64,000 nucleotides of DNA from positions 1,586,733 to 1,650,732 of the forward strand of contig NZ_JAUFPK010000001.1 in NCBI RefSeq assembly GCF_030409225.1. The letters run 5' to 3'. Position numbers and translations under genes: made by a program. This stretch comes from Aquisalimonas lutea. Lineage in GTDB: Bacteria > Pseudomonadota > Gammaproteobacteria > Nitrococcales > Aquisalimonadaceae. The notes under the pieces are model-generated. The model made no database searches. It was not told the origin of the DNA and saw only the letters and a program-made list of their open reading frames with translations. Below, piece after piece: positions 34,017 to 42,617 of the stretch. Within the stretch, counting starts at the first letter, position 1; every line of letters begins with the position of its first letter.

Positions 34017-34045
34017 TTGGTCAGCCACCGCGCCCGGGATACAAT
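34017..34045 (+). promoter_or_regulatory. Candidate sigma-70 promoter for ispH
   Basis: TTGGTC, 17-base spacer, TACAAT (3/6 and 5/6) upstream of ispH. It implies that ispH is not only read through from lspA. Confidence 0.5.
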
Positions 34046-34079
34046 GCCACTCTCACTTGACCATCGGATGGACACCCGC

Positions 34080-35051
34080 ATGCCACGCATTCTGCTCGCC
34101 AACCCCCGCGGCTTCTGCGCCGGGGTCGACCGCGCCATCATCATCGTCGAGCGCGCGCTGGAGAACTTCGGGGCGCCCATCTACGTGCGCCACGAGGTGG
34201 TGCACAACAAGCGCGTGGTGGACGGCCTGCGGGACAAGGGCGCGGTGTTCGTGGAGCAGCTCCACGAGGTGCCCGACGGCGCCACGGTGATCTTCTCCGC
34301 CCACGGCGTGCCCCAGTCCGTGCGCGATGAGGCCGCCGAGCGCGGCCTGCGCGTGTTCGATGCCACCTGCCCGCTGGTGACCAAGGTCCATCTGGAAGTG
34401 GAGAAGCACGCCCGCGCGGGCCGTGAGGTCGTGCTCATCGGCCACGACGGCCATCCCGAGGTGGAAGGCACCATGGGCCAGTACATCGGCGAGGGCGCGG
34501 AGCAGGGCGGCATCTACCTGGTGGAGACGGTGGCCGACGTGGCGCGGTTGCAGGTCAAGAATCCGGACGACCTGGCCTTCGTCAGCCAGACCACGCTGTC
34601 CACCGACGACACCGCGGCCATCATCGAGGCGCTGCAGGCGCGGTTCCCGGCGGTGCAGGGCCCGCGCAAGGACGATATCTGCTACGCCACCCAGAACCGC
34701 CAGGATGCGGTGAAGGAGATGGCCGCCGAGGCGGACATGCTCATCGTCGTCGGCGCCCGCAACTCGTCCAATTCCACCCGGCTGCGCGAGCTGGGCGAGC
34801 GCATGGGGATCCCCGCCTACCAGATCGATTCCGCCGAGGACCTCCGCGAGGAATGGATTCGCGGCCACGAGCTCATCGGCCTCACCGCCGGTGCCTCCGC
34901 CCCGGAAGAGCTGGTCCACGAGGTCATCCAGCGGCTCAAGGGCTGGGGCGTGGACGACCCCCGCGAGCTGAAGGGGCAGGCCGAGAACGTGGTCTTCTCC
35001 CTGCCGCGGGATCTGGTGCGCGCCGGCAAGGCGAGTGCCGCCCAGGGCTGA
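34080..35051 (+). CDS. ispH: 4-hydroxy-3-methylbut-2-enyl diphosphate reductase IspH (LytB)
   Basis: 323 aa Fe-S enzyme for the last step of the MEP isoprenoid pathway. Cluster ligands are Cys13 (GFCAGVDRA), Cys97 (DATCP) and Cys201 ([11 protein letters not shown]). The substrate histidines ([30 protein letters not shown]) and the Glu of HPEVEG are present. The start is ATG 34080 (MPRILLAN); ATG 34068 would add four residues. The gene is bracketed by inverted REP-like elements. Confidence 0.97.
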   Translation: MPRILLANPRGFCAGVDRAIIIVERALENFGAPIYVRHEVVHNKRVVDGLRDKGAVFVEQLHEVPDGATVIFSAHGVPQSVRDEAAERGLRVFDATCPLVTKVHLEVEKHARAGREVVLIGHDGHPEVEGTMGQYIGEGAEQGGIYLVETVADVARLQVKNPDDLAFVSQTTLSTDDTAAIIEALQARFPAVQGPRKDDICYATQNRQDAVKEMAAEADMLIVVGARNSSNSTRLRELGERMGIPAYQIDSAEDLREEWIRGHELIGLTAGASAPEELVHEVIQRLKGWGVDDPRELKGQAENVVFSLPRDLVRAGKASAAQG

Positions 35052-35060
35052 CCGCCTGCC

Positions 35061-35083
35061 GGTCGGGGCTGAAGCCTCTCCCG
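35061..35083 (-). repeat. REP-like palindromic element (copy 2, inverted)
   Basis: Minus strand reads GGGAGAGGCTTCAGCCCCGACC, matching copy 1 at 33949-33972 with few differences but in the opposite orientation. It lies ten bases after ispH and marks the edge of the lower-GC pilin operon. Confidence 0.7.
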
Positions 35084-35141
35084 CGGCTTTCCGCCAGCAG
35101 GGTTCTATGTGTCCCCGTCCCAATTCCCGTTCGGATCGCCC

Positions 35142-35702
35142 TCAGGGACAGGAGAGGAGTTCGCCTGGCCGCGCCGGCCGGAATCGCCCCGTCTGCGGCA
35201 CGACAATGCCCCGGAGAGGCCCCCGGCGCCGCCCGCAGATTGTAAATCGCCCCGTGTACCCCGGTGTCATGCCTTGGGCGTTGAATCGGACGCGGTTCCG
35301 GATGTTGTTGTTGGTGACTATTACGAGACCGTCTTCGGGCCCGGTGCTGCGATGCAGGATTCTTCCCCCGCCGGAGTCACACCGCGAGTCTCCATCGCTG
35401 TCCTGGCAATTGTTCAGTCCCTGGGGATCTTCGAAGATGATCCACCCGCGGTTCCAGCGTCCAGAGCTGGCGCACGCCCGTTGAGTTCTGCTGCGGCAGG
35501 AGACGACCGGGATGTTGTTCTCGAGGGCGTGATGACGGGCGAGATTCAGGCTCGTGATTAGTTGATGATTTGCGGCGTAAGCTGCGTGTGATTCGATCAA
35601 CCTCCCGAAGCCGGGCACGGCAAAGAAGACCGTGATTGCGATCAGGGCGAGCACGATCATGGCTTCGACAAGCGTAAATCCCGAGCGTGGGTATCCGCTC
35701 AT
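35142..35702 (-). CDS. GspH/FimT-type minor pseudopilin
   Basis: 186 aa. A class III leader MSGYPRSG|FTLVEAMIVLALI with Glu at +5 would be cut by PilD after Gly8. The rest matches the GspH/FimT fold (NHQLITSLNLARHHALENN, then a beta-rich region with paired cysteines and the closing GRFTICGRR motif). It has a clean AGGAGG site before its ATG. It is the last gene of the minor-pilin operon, 74 bases after pilE; an additional GspH-type pilin at this end is unusual since the first gene is of the same type. Confidence 0.85.
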   Translation of the reverse strand: MSGYPRSGFTLVEAMIVLALIAITVFFAVPGFGRLIESHAAYAANHQLITSLNLARHHALENNIPVVSCRSRTQRACASSGRWNRGWIIFEDPQGLNNCQDSDGDSRCDSGGGRILHRSTGPEDGLVIVTNNNIRNRVRFNAQGMTPGYTGRFTICGRRRGPLRGIVVPQTGRFRPARPGELLSCP

Positions 35703-35776
35703 GATCCTCCTCCGTGAGTGCTTGCGCGGGAGCTATCCTTGCTCCAGCGTGCCTGTCGTTGCTACTGCGACTTAGG

Positions 35777-36202
35777 TTACCAACAGTCTTCGACAGTTCC
35801 ACCAGTGGCGCTTTTCTGGCCCGTTTCGTCCAGCCGCAGTGTTCCGCAACTGTCGCTGCTCTGTGGCCCCGCAGGCTGCGCTTCCAGAACGAAAGAGCCG
35901 GAATTGATGCTGTTGAACCCGAAATTGTAATACGCGGTACCGCCGTCTCGCGGTAGCTGGGTAAAGGGGAGGGACGGAGCGGAGCCGCCTGATGTGTCGT
36001 ACCGGTTCTGTGCCGTTCGTCTGCGCTCCATGAACTGGGCGAGCTCGGTCAGGGCTGCAGTCGCATCCGCCCGGCGCGAGTTCTCGACAAATACGGAGTA
36101 CGCGGGAATCGCGATGGATGCGAGGATCCCAATAACGGCAACCGTGATCATGAGCTCAATGAGCGTGAAGCCGCCGGCAGTTTTACGTTGTGCTGGTCTC
36201 AT
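35777..36202 (-). CDS. pilE: Type IV minor pilin PilE
   Basis: 141 aa. Leader MRPAQRKTAGG|FTLIELMITVAVIGILASIAIPAY with Glu+5. RRADATAALTELAQFMERRRTAQNRYDT is the usual PilE alpha-beta loop, and a C-terminal Cys pair (DSCGTL ... VEDCW) forms the D-region. In the Pseudomonas fimU-pilVWXY1-pilE operon PilE connects the priming complex to the major pilin. It lies 125 bases after pilY1, across a long hairpin. Confidence 0.9.
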   Translation of the reverse strand: MRPAQRKTAGGFTLIELMITVAVIGILASIAIPAYSVFVENSRRADATAALTELAQFMERRRTAQNRYDTSGGSAPSLPFTQLPRDGGTAYYNFGFNSINSGSFVLEAQPAGPQSSDSCGTLRLDETGQKSATGGTVEDCW

Positions 36203-36266
36203 TTCTGGTTCCCGCTGATGATTGCGTCTCTCTGGGCATTTACCGGGCTATCGGCTAGCAGTCCTG

Positions 36267-36314
36267 CCGGTGTGAATCGTGGTTCCTCGGTGGCCGATAC
36301 ACGATCCACACCGG
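36267..36314 (-). promoter_or_regulatory. Stem-loop between pilY1 and pilE
   Basis: 15-base arms (36267-36281 and 36300-36314) pair with one mismatch; an inner TCGG/CCGA stem lies in the loop. No U-tract. It may lower read-through from pilY1 or stabilise the mRNA upstream. Confidence 0.5.
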
Positions 36315-36327
36315 CGAGGATATTGTG

Positions 36328-39300
36328 CTAGTAGCCCAGTAGCAGCTCTCGCCAGGACTGCCGTCCAATGGGCTGGCGACCCCCCGTTTCCCGTTGTGCC
36401 TCGGGCGGGCCATCAGGCTGGGAAGTGACACTCACATCGCCGCCGTCGCCGTCGGAGGTGAATGACGGTGGTGTCTGGAAGTTGTCCGACCCTTGACCTG
36501 ATCCCGTGGCATCTCCGTTCTCGCCGTCCAAGAAGTCTTCCTCGTTGATCTCTCCGTCACCATTGACGTCATAGACGCTGTACTCGAGGCGGGCGCCGGA
36601 GAAAGGATTCAGGTCCATACGCCAGCTCTGACCTCCGACGCTGCAAGGATTGTCGGAAGGTATCACCGTTGTAACGACCAGGCGGCCCCGACGGAGCTGG
36701 GGATTGAAGATAACGCGCTCCCCCAGGTTGTTGCCGTCGTAGACGAGATCGAGGAACCATCCCTCATCGTTGCTCGCGACCTGGTTCTCGGAGACGATTC
36801 GATAGCGCGTCCCGCTTTGGACGAGCTGCTCAACGATGGTCTGCTCCGTCAGGCTGTTTCGATCCACGGTTCCTCCAGACTCATCCTTGACTCCGTACAG
36901 TGTCTCCACTCTGGGGTCTGCTCCCGATGTCGTGTCCTCTTCCTCGATGTACTTGCCGGTGCCGAACAGGACGTAGACGTCGCCTCTTTCGTCCAACGTA
37001 ACTTCAGGCTCCGTCGTGATCGGCTGGCGTTCGCCGCTGGCGCTTTCGGCCTCGAACAGGGGCAGATTATTGTTGCCCTGGTTGTACGCAACGGACCAGT
37101 CGGGATTGTTCGCCGAGTCATCCGATACGTCGAACTTCCACATCCGGCCGTGCAGATCGCCGGCGTAAATGGTGTCGATGTTGCCGTTGCCGTTCAGATC
37201 GGCGATAAAGGGCGCGGCCATGCCGTTGGGATCGGCCGCGCTCCCGGCATCGTCGGGCTCCAGAACCTGGTAGTCGGTGGGATCCTCCAGGTTGACGATA
37301 TACAGCTTGGCCTGATGGCTGTCGCTGTTGTAGCCGTTGCCGAACACCGCGACCCAGTCGCCATTCTCCATGCGGCCGAGCTTCGGCTGGCCAATGGTCC
37401 TACCCATGTCCTCGTGAGAGAACTCCCAGAGCACGTCGTCGGGCCCCATGTCGTTCGGATTGGTCACGTCCAGGGCAAAGACGCTGTTTCCGCCGTGTCC
37501 TGTCGCACCCAGGAGGATCGTGCTCCAGCTACTGTTCGTGAACGCATCGCCCGCGTTGGGGGATGCGTTCACGTAGTACTGGTGATCGTAATCCTGATCC
37601 GTGAGCTGATTCAGATTGTCGAAGACACCCCCGGGCACGTACGAAAACACCTCCTGGCCGGTATCCGCGTCGAAGCCATGGAGCATGCCGTCGTTGGCGC
37701 CGACATACAGCATGGGCCGCCGGGATTCGTTGCCGTTGCGGAACGAGAAATAAGTGTCACCACCCTCGTCATCCGCCAGCGTCGAGTAGCCGTAGTCCTG
37801 GGCGCCGACGAACAACGGGTTGGAGTCGACGATGTCACCGAGTAGGGAGTTCCGTACCCGGAAATCACCCGCCGACTGACCTTCCTCGGATTGGTCGCCG
37901 GCCAGATAGGCGAGCCGCTCCTCACCCCGACCGTCCGTGCCGCCATTGGGATCCTGGTTCAGCGCGTCCTGCTGCCCGGTAGAGAGATCGTTCCATTCGG
38001 TAAAGTCGATGCCGTTCTCGAAAACGGTGTCACCGGACGTGTTCACGCTGAGAATATTCCGGTCCGATCCATCTATCAGCTCACCGGCTTCCCAGAGCTC
38101 TTCGCCGACCGTGCCGTCCTCGTTGAGCTCGTATGCGAGGAGCTCACCGGTCCAGTCACCGCTGTCGAAACGCGCCTGGTAGGCCTTGGTGTCGGCATCC
38201 AGGGAGGTGGAGTTCGTCGTCGCGGACGACGACGTACTGGTGCGCGCGGAGATATTGCCCAGCGCCTTGCGCAACCCCTCGATCACCTGCTGGGGCGTGC
38301 GCGCCGAGACGTAGGTGCCACGGGCGTTCCAGGCCGCGTGCCAGAGATCGTCGATCTTCTCGGGCGCCTCGTCGCCGACGTTTGTCGGATTACCCCAGTC
38401 ATCACCGTCGTCCAGTTCAGGGTTCGGCCAGCCGTCATCATCCGTGTCTTCCAGGATGCCCTCGACACCGAATGCGACGGTGAACGTGTTCATGTGCTGG
38501 TGCGTGGCGTCGTCGAACTCGTCCGGAGGCACCTCGTTGGGGAGATTGCTCAGGTCGCGGTTGTAATATTCCTTGGCCACGTCCGCGAGCGTGTTGCTGT
38601 GCCCGTCGCCGTCTTCGTCACCGACGCCCCCGAACGACTGGTTCCAGTATCCGTCACTGAAGAGCACCGTGAAGTTCTTCTGGCACGCTTCGACGATCGG
38701 GTCCCGTGTGCCGCTTCGATTGCCGTCGTAGTATTCGCCAACGTTCTCCAGAGCTTGCCGCAGTGGCGTGCCCTCATTCGGTTGATCGAATGCGTAGAGC
38801 TCTTCGCGAAGCTGTTGGTCGTGCGTGCTGAAATCGCCCTGGCTTTCTTCCGGGACCTCCACGAAAAGCTCGTGATCATTGTTCAGTACGCTCAGCCCGT
38901 AGCGGTACCCGGGCGAGGTCTCGATGACATCGGCGATCGCGTTCTTCGCCACGAACATGCGCCGACGATGATACTGATACCAGTTGGCGATGTTCTGTTT
39001 CAGCGTCTCGGCCTGGGTGCCCGTGATGCTGGTCAGGGTCTCCGTCGACGTCTCAAGGTCGTCGCCGTTATAGGAAGACGTGATGCGCTCCCTGCGGACG
39101 GTATCCCCGTCAACTTCGTGCCGAATCCGCGTATCCCAAAGATCGACCTCGCCGTTGGCGGAATCGGTCATGTTCTCGTTCGTGCCGCGCCGGGGCCGGT
39201 CGCCCGAGTACCCCTTGTCGTCGATCCACTCGTACCAGACGAACCCGTCGAGGTCGCGCTCGTTGCCGCTTTCCGCAGGGTTGGAGCGCGCGCTGTCGAA

Positions 39301-39810
39301 GTCTGCATCGTCGTGCCCAGGCCACGGCTGGTAGTTGAAGCCCGGATCGAACCAGGTAACGTTCAGGGATGACGAACGGGTGCGCCAGTCACGCTCGACG
39401 AAACTGTCGCCGCACGTCCTTGCATTGCCGTTGCCGCTCCATTGCGTGCAATTGTTGCCGTAGACGTTGTCCGAGTTCTCGAACAGATAGATGTAGGAAT
39501 AGTTTCGGTTGTTGTAATGCGCCTCCCATCTGCCGGTGGTGATCTTGTCGTTGTCGCAATCCCAGTTGCCTGACGCGTCCGGTGCATCCGGGTCGTAGGC
39601 GCAGTAGTGCCAGTACGGCGTCATCAGCATCTCGAAATCCATGGATCCCGAATCATCGAGCTCGAAGAACACGTTTGGCGCGACCCGGTTGTTCACCGTG
39701 AGCGGTACATCGGACAGATTCAGGTCAGCGTAGGCCGGTGAGGCCACCATGGCGAACAGAACCGCTGCGGTGACCGGCTTGCGATGGCGAAAGATGGTTT
39801 CCATGAACAT
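36328..39810 (-). CDS. pilY1: Type IV pilus tip-associated adhesin PilY1
   Basis: 1160 aa. A signal peptide ends near VASPAYA|D (residue 28). A von Willebrand A-like region starts with the metal-site motif DDSGSMD (52-58) and continues to about residue 530. The C-terminal half is the PilY1 beta-propeller (YVGANDGMLHGFDADTG, LGATGHGGNSVFALDV, AGDLHGRMWKFDV, FGTGKYIEEED). An EF-hand/dockerin-like loop DVNGDGEINEED sits at 1081-1092, followed by an acidic, low-complexity tail. The protein is strongly acidic. PilY1 primes pilus assembly and mediates adhesion and surface sensing. The start at ATG 39810 follows GAGGGAAAAAG. Confidence 0.94.
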   Translation of the reverse strand: MFMETIFRHRKPVTAAVLFAMVASPAYADLNLSDVPLTVNNRVAPNVFFELDDSGSMDFEMLMTPYWHYCAYDPDAPDASGNWDCDNDKITTGRWEAHYNNRNYSYIYLFENSDNVYGNNCTQWSGNGNARTCGDSFVERDWRTRSSSLNVTWFDPGFNYQPWPGHDDADFDSARSNPAESGNERDLDGFVWYEWIDDKGYSGDRPRRGTNENMTDSANGEVDLWDTRIRHEVDGDTVRRERITSSYNGDDLETSTETLTSITGTQAETLKQNIANWYQYHRRRMFVAKNAIADVIETSPGYRYGLSVLNNDHELFVEVPEESQGDFSTHDQQLREELYAFDQPNEGTPLRQALENVGEYYDGNRSGTRDPIVEACQKNFTVLFSDGYWNQSFGGVGDEDGDGHSNTLADVAKEYYNRDLSNLPNEVPPDEFDDATHQHMNTFTVAFGVEGILEDTDDDGWPNPELDDGDDWGNPTNVGDEAPEKIDDLWHAAWNARGTYVSARTPQQVIEGLRKALGNISARTSTSSSATTNSTSLDADTKAYQARFDSGDWTGELLAYELNEDGTVGEELWEAGELIDGSDRNILSVNTSGDTVFENGIDFTEWNDLSTGQQDALNQDPNGGTDGRGEERLAYLAGDQSEEGQSAGDFRVRNSLLGDIVDSNPLFVGAQDYGYSTLADDEGGDTYFSFRNGNESRRPMLYVGANDGMLHGFDADTGQEVFSYVPGGVFDNLNQLTDQDYDHQYYVNASPNAGDAFTNSSWSTILLGATGHGGNSVFALDVTNPNDMGPDDVLWEFSHEDMGRTIGQPKLGRMENGDWVAVFGNGYNSDSHQAKLYIVNLEDPTDYQVLEPDDAGSAADPNGMAAPFIADLNGNGNIDTIYAGDLHGRMWKFDVSDDSANNPDWSVAYNQGNNNLPLFEAESASGERQPITTEPEVTLDERGDVYVLFGTGKYIEEEDTTSGADPRVETLYGVKDESGGTVDRNSLTEQTIVEQLVQSGTRYRIVSENQVASNDEGWFLDLVYDGNNLGERVIFNPQLRRGRLVVTTVIPSDNPCSVGGQSWRMDLNPFSGARLEYSVYDVNGDGEINEEDFLDGENGDATGSGQGSDNFQTPPSFTSDGDGGDVSVTSQPDGPPEAQRETGGRQPIGRQSWRELLLGY

Positions 39811-39822
39811 GTTCTTTTTCCC

Positions 39823-40365
39823 TCAGCAAGTGGGCCGAAATGTGCTCTGCAGGATCGACCGTGTGTTCTCGTTGCCACCGACGCCCAGCGCCGTTACGCG
39901 GAACGCTCTTGGAAGGCCGCCCCCGGGCGCCCCTGCTTCCGCCGAGCTGCCGGCACACCGCACTCTCGGAAGCTCTTCGATGAAGTAGTGGGGCTGCTCG
40001 CTGATGCCGTGGAGGTCGGTTCCTTGATATTCCCGGCTGTTGGCATCAGAAAAGGCCGAATCGTCTTGCCAGTCCGGTGGTCGCGTGCTCGAGCTGCTGA
40101 AATGGTAGAGGCCATCACTGCCGTCGAAGTCACCGGTCGGCGGCAGATTGTTGTCCAAGAACTCCTCTGCGTCGCGCAACGCTGCCTCGGCGGCCTGCAT
40201 CGCGACGTTCGTATCGCGCGTATTCGCTGCCATGCGTTCCTGCATGGTGGTCGACTGCATCCCTGCGACACCGATCAGCGTCAGGACCATCAGGAGAATC
40301 AGACTGACGATCAGGATGGCGCCGTCTTGGTTGCCCGTATTGGCGAGTCGGCTTCCCGTGGCCAT
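39823..40365 (-). CDS. pilX: Type IV pilus minor pilin PilX
   Basis: 180 aa. The N-terminus NQDGAILIVSLILLMVLTLIGVAGMQSTTMQERMAAN is the PilX_N signature; after the Gly there is no Glu+5, normal for PilX. NTRDTNVAMQAAEAALRDAEEFL continues the helix. A C-terminal Cys and a Cys near 136 could pair. Located between pilW and pilY1 as in other gammaproteobacteria. Confidence 0.9.
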   Translation of the reverse strand: MATGSRLANTGNQDGAILIVSLILLMVLTLIGVAGMQSTTMQERMAANTRDTNVAMQAAEAALRDAEEFLDNNLPPTGDFDGSDGLYHFSSSSTRPPDWQDDSAFSDANSREYQGTDLHGISEQPHYFIEELPRVRCAGSSAEAGAPGGGLPRAFRVTALGVGGNENTRSILQSTFRPTC

Positions 40366-40410
40366 GTGCCTACCCCAAGTGCGTAAAGATCTGTTGAGCG
40401 TTCCGCGGCG

Positions 40411-41478
40411 TCACGGCGCGCGATTCCGCAGCGTCGCGGTGGTTTCGAATACCCGATACAGACGCTGATCCGGTGCGGAAAATGTCCCCCCGTCGTAGTT
40501 GAGAGATACGGGGTCATCCGCCAGGAAATCCCGCTGGGAGTAGGTGAGGAACTCCGCGCGGGCGCTCATGACGTTTTCCCAGTCCGAGACGCTACCGGCG
40601 TCGCGGAAGGCGTTGATGCTTCTGTCGCCGTTGGTGTCGACGCCGTAGCGCAGCTGCATGTCCCGGATGCCGGGGACGAGCTCTTCAGCATCGCCGTCGG
40701 CTACCTTGCGGAAAAGCCCCGGTCCGTCGATACCGTCACCGATGAAATAGATAATGGTCTCCATGCGGTGCAGCTCGGCGCCCTGGCCGAACTGCTCCTC
40801 TTCGGGGTCGCTGCTGCCGCCCCAGCTGGACTCCGCGTTACCTGGGTCGCCGCTGGCAGAATGAACGACGTTGACTTCACTGCCGCCGCCTGTTGTCTGG
40901 AGGTTTGTTATCTGGAAAACACGCGATTTCGAGCAATCGGAGACCATCACGATGTCGTTCTGGCAAAGGCCGCTGACGCGGTCGGTGTCATCAGGACAGG
41001 CGTCATCCTCGACCCCGGTCACTTCGGCGAAAAGCTGGGCACTGTTGTTGTTTTTGGTAATTCTCACCGGGCTGCCGGCCATCCGGCGGATGATGACCAC
41101 ATCAGTCCCTTCCTCGATATCGGTATCGACGACATTCAGCCGGGAAGGAAGCGACGCGCCGACGTCGTCGAAACCTTCGATGCCTACATCGAAATCCCAG
41201 AGAGTTGAACTGCTGTTATTCAGCGTGCTGTCCACCGGCGCATCCTGCATGCAACCCGCATACCCCGCCATGCGCAGGTCGCGGGCCAGGAACGCCATGG
41301 CGAACCGGCCATTTTCTTGGATGCGTGAGGAAGCCTCCTGAACCCGATAGCTTTGCCGGCTGCTATTGAATATCTGTAGCACGCCCGCAAGGAGTATCAG
41401 GCTGATCGTGATGCCGACCATGATCTCCACCAGGCTGAAGCCTGACTGGCGGCTGCGAACGCTCTGTACCGTCGTCAT
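40411..41478 (-). CDS. pilW: Type IV pilus minor pilin PilW
   Basis: 355 aa from MTTVQSVRSRQSG|FSLVEIMVGITISLILLAGVLQIF, with a clean PilD site. RMAGYAGCMQ and GIRDMQLRYGVDTNGD are conserved PilW segments. The ATG overlaps the pilV stop (ATGA), so the frame upstream is not used. PilW forms the priming complex with PilV, PilX and PilY1. Confidence 0.92.
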   Translation of the reverse strand: MTTVQSVRSRQSGFSLVEIMVGITISLILLAGVLQIFNSSRQSYRVQEASSRIQENGRFAMAFLARDLRMAGYAGCMQDAPVDSTLNNSSSTLWDFDVGIEGFDDVGASLPSRLNVVDTDIEEGTDVVIIRRMAGSPVRITKNNNSAQLFAEVTGVEDDACPDDTDRVSGLCQNDIVMVSDCSKSRVFQITNLQTTGGGSEVNVVHSASGDPGNAESSWGGSSDPEEEQFGQGAELHRMETIIYFIGDGIDGPGLFRKVADGDAEELVPGIRDMQLRYGVDTNGDRSINAFRDAGSVSDWENVMSARAEFLTYSQRDFLADDPVSLNYDGGTFSAPDQRLYRVFETTATLRNRAP

Positions 41479-41924
41479 AGTCTCGTGTCCGTGCGGAACT
41501 GGATGGTGTTGTCGCCGCTTTCGTCCGCTACCCGCTCGTCCCACTGGATTACGATTTCCACAGTGTTATCGCTACCGAGATCGATGCCCCCCTGGCCGGC
41601 CGGCAGCACGTCGTCGAGGCGGTCTTTCCATGCTGTGAGGTCCTGGGCGGCAATGGACCCTCCGCCAGGGGCGCTATCGCCCAGCCCCGTCTCGTAGTCG
41701 CCGTTCAGCGCCGAGTCACGGTTGGCGCGCATCCGGTCGGCGATATCGTTGGCCAGCATGGTTGCCTGTGATCGGTAGTAGGCGTCCTGGTTGTTCTTCG
41801 TACCGGCCAGTTGCAGGCTGGCGAGCCCGAGCAGGCCGATGGAAAGGATGATTACGGCAATCAGTACTTCGATCAGCGAAAATCCCGACTGACCTGACTT
41901 CGTTGCGTGATTTGACAAGTCCAT
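41475..41924 (-). CDS. pilV: Type IV pilus modification/minor pilin PilV
   Basis: 149 aa from MDLSNHATKSGQSG|FSLIEVLIAVIILSIGLLGLASLQL, with Glu+5. NNQDAYYRSQATMLANDIADRMRANRD is the conserved PilV helix. An ATG at 41939 would add five residues; neither start has a convincing ribosome-binding site, so coupling to fimT is possible. The stop overlaps pilW. Confidence 0.9.
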   Translation of the reverse strand: MDLSNHATKSGQSGFSLIEVLIAVIILSIGLLGLASLQLAGTKNNQDAYYRSQATMLANDIADRMRANRDSALNGDYETGLGDSAPGGGSIAAQDLTAWKDRLDDVLPAGQGGIDLGSDNTVEIVIQWDERVADESGDNTIQFRTDTRL

Positions 41925-41946
41925 CAATGAACACCGCATGCAATAG

Positions 41947-42453
41947 TCATGGGGAGGGGCAGTTCGCGTCCCGTTCCGGGTTGCAGGAACGAACGCGGCC
42001 TGTCCTGGATATCTCGATATACCGCTCTCGGCGCGGATCGGCAGAACTACCGATGAAAATCCGGAATTGTTCGTCGCTGTTTCCGTCCAGCATTCCGGAG
42101 GGGTTGTAGACGACCTGTCCCGGTGCATTGGCAATCTCGACGGATGGTTCCGCCGGATCCTGTTGTCGGATCGTGCTGGAGTCCCCGGTATCGACCACCC
42201 GCCAGCCGCACTGCCAGTCCTGACGGCCCTGGCTACAGCTGGCGGTGCGAGTTGTCAGGCTCACAGGGCGTCCCCGGCTAAGCGCCTCGCTCCGTGCCGC
42301 GCTGAGGCCCACGATCAGGTCGTTGGTCGCCGTCGAGATGCGACTGCTGTCGATGGTCGACCGAAAGCTCGGCACGGCAACCGTTGCGACAATCACCGCG
42401 AGAGCGATCGTGATCATGAGCTCGATCAGTGTGAAAGCGCGTTCTTTTTGCAT
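41947..42453 (-). CDS. fimT: FimT/FimU-type minor pseudopilin (Ala at -1)
   Basis: 168 aa, first gene of the minor-pilin operon. Leader MQKERA|FTLIELMITIALAVIVATVAVP with Glu+5. The residue before the cleavage point is Ala, whereas every other pilin of the operon with a standard leader has Gly. DLIVGLSAARSEALSRGRPVSL and the GWRVV and GRVRSCNPE segments match the GspH/FimT family. SD AAGAG precedes the ATG closely. Divergent from the universal stress gene. Confidence 0.88.
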   Translation of the reverse strand: MQKERAFTLIELMITIALAVIVATVAVPSFRSTIDSSRISTATNDLIVGLSAARSEALSRGRPVSLTTRTASCSQGRQDWQCGWRVVDTGDSSTIRQQDPAEPSVEIANAPGQVVYNPSGMLDGNSDEQFRIFIGSSADPRRERYIEISRTGRVRSCNPERDANCPSP

Positions 42454-42617
42454 GGCTCTTGTATAGCGTCGGCCCCGGCCGCCTGACCAGCCCGGAGGCG
42501 ACGGGCTGCTCGTGTGTCCCGATGAGCGGCACGGAGCGGGCAGAGTTAATCTGGGTCAACGCAGCGCCGGTGTTTTCTGTTCCATAATGAAACCATCGTT
42601 ACCAGGAGGAAGACGGC

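Noticed and set aside
37891-39372. 493-codon open frame opposite pilY1
   Set aside because: Mirror of the PilY1 vWA region; Val/Arg-rich, no start signal or homology.
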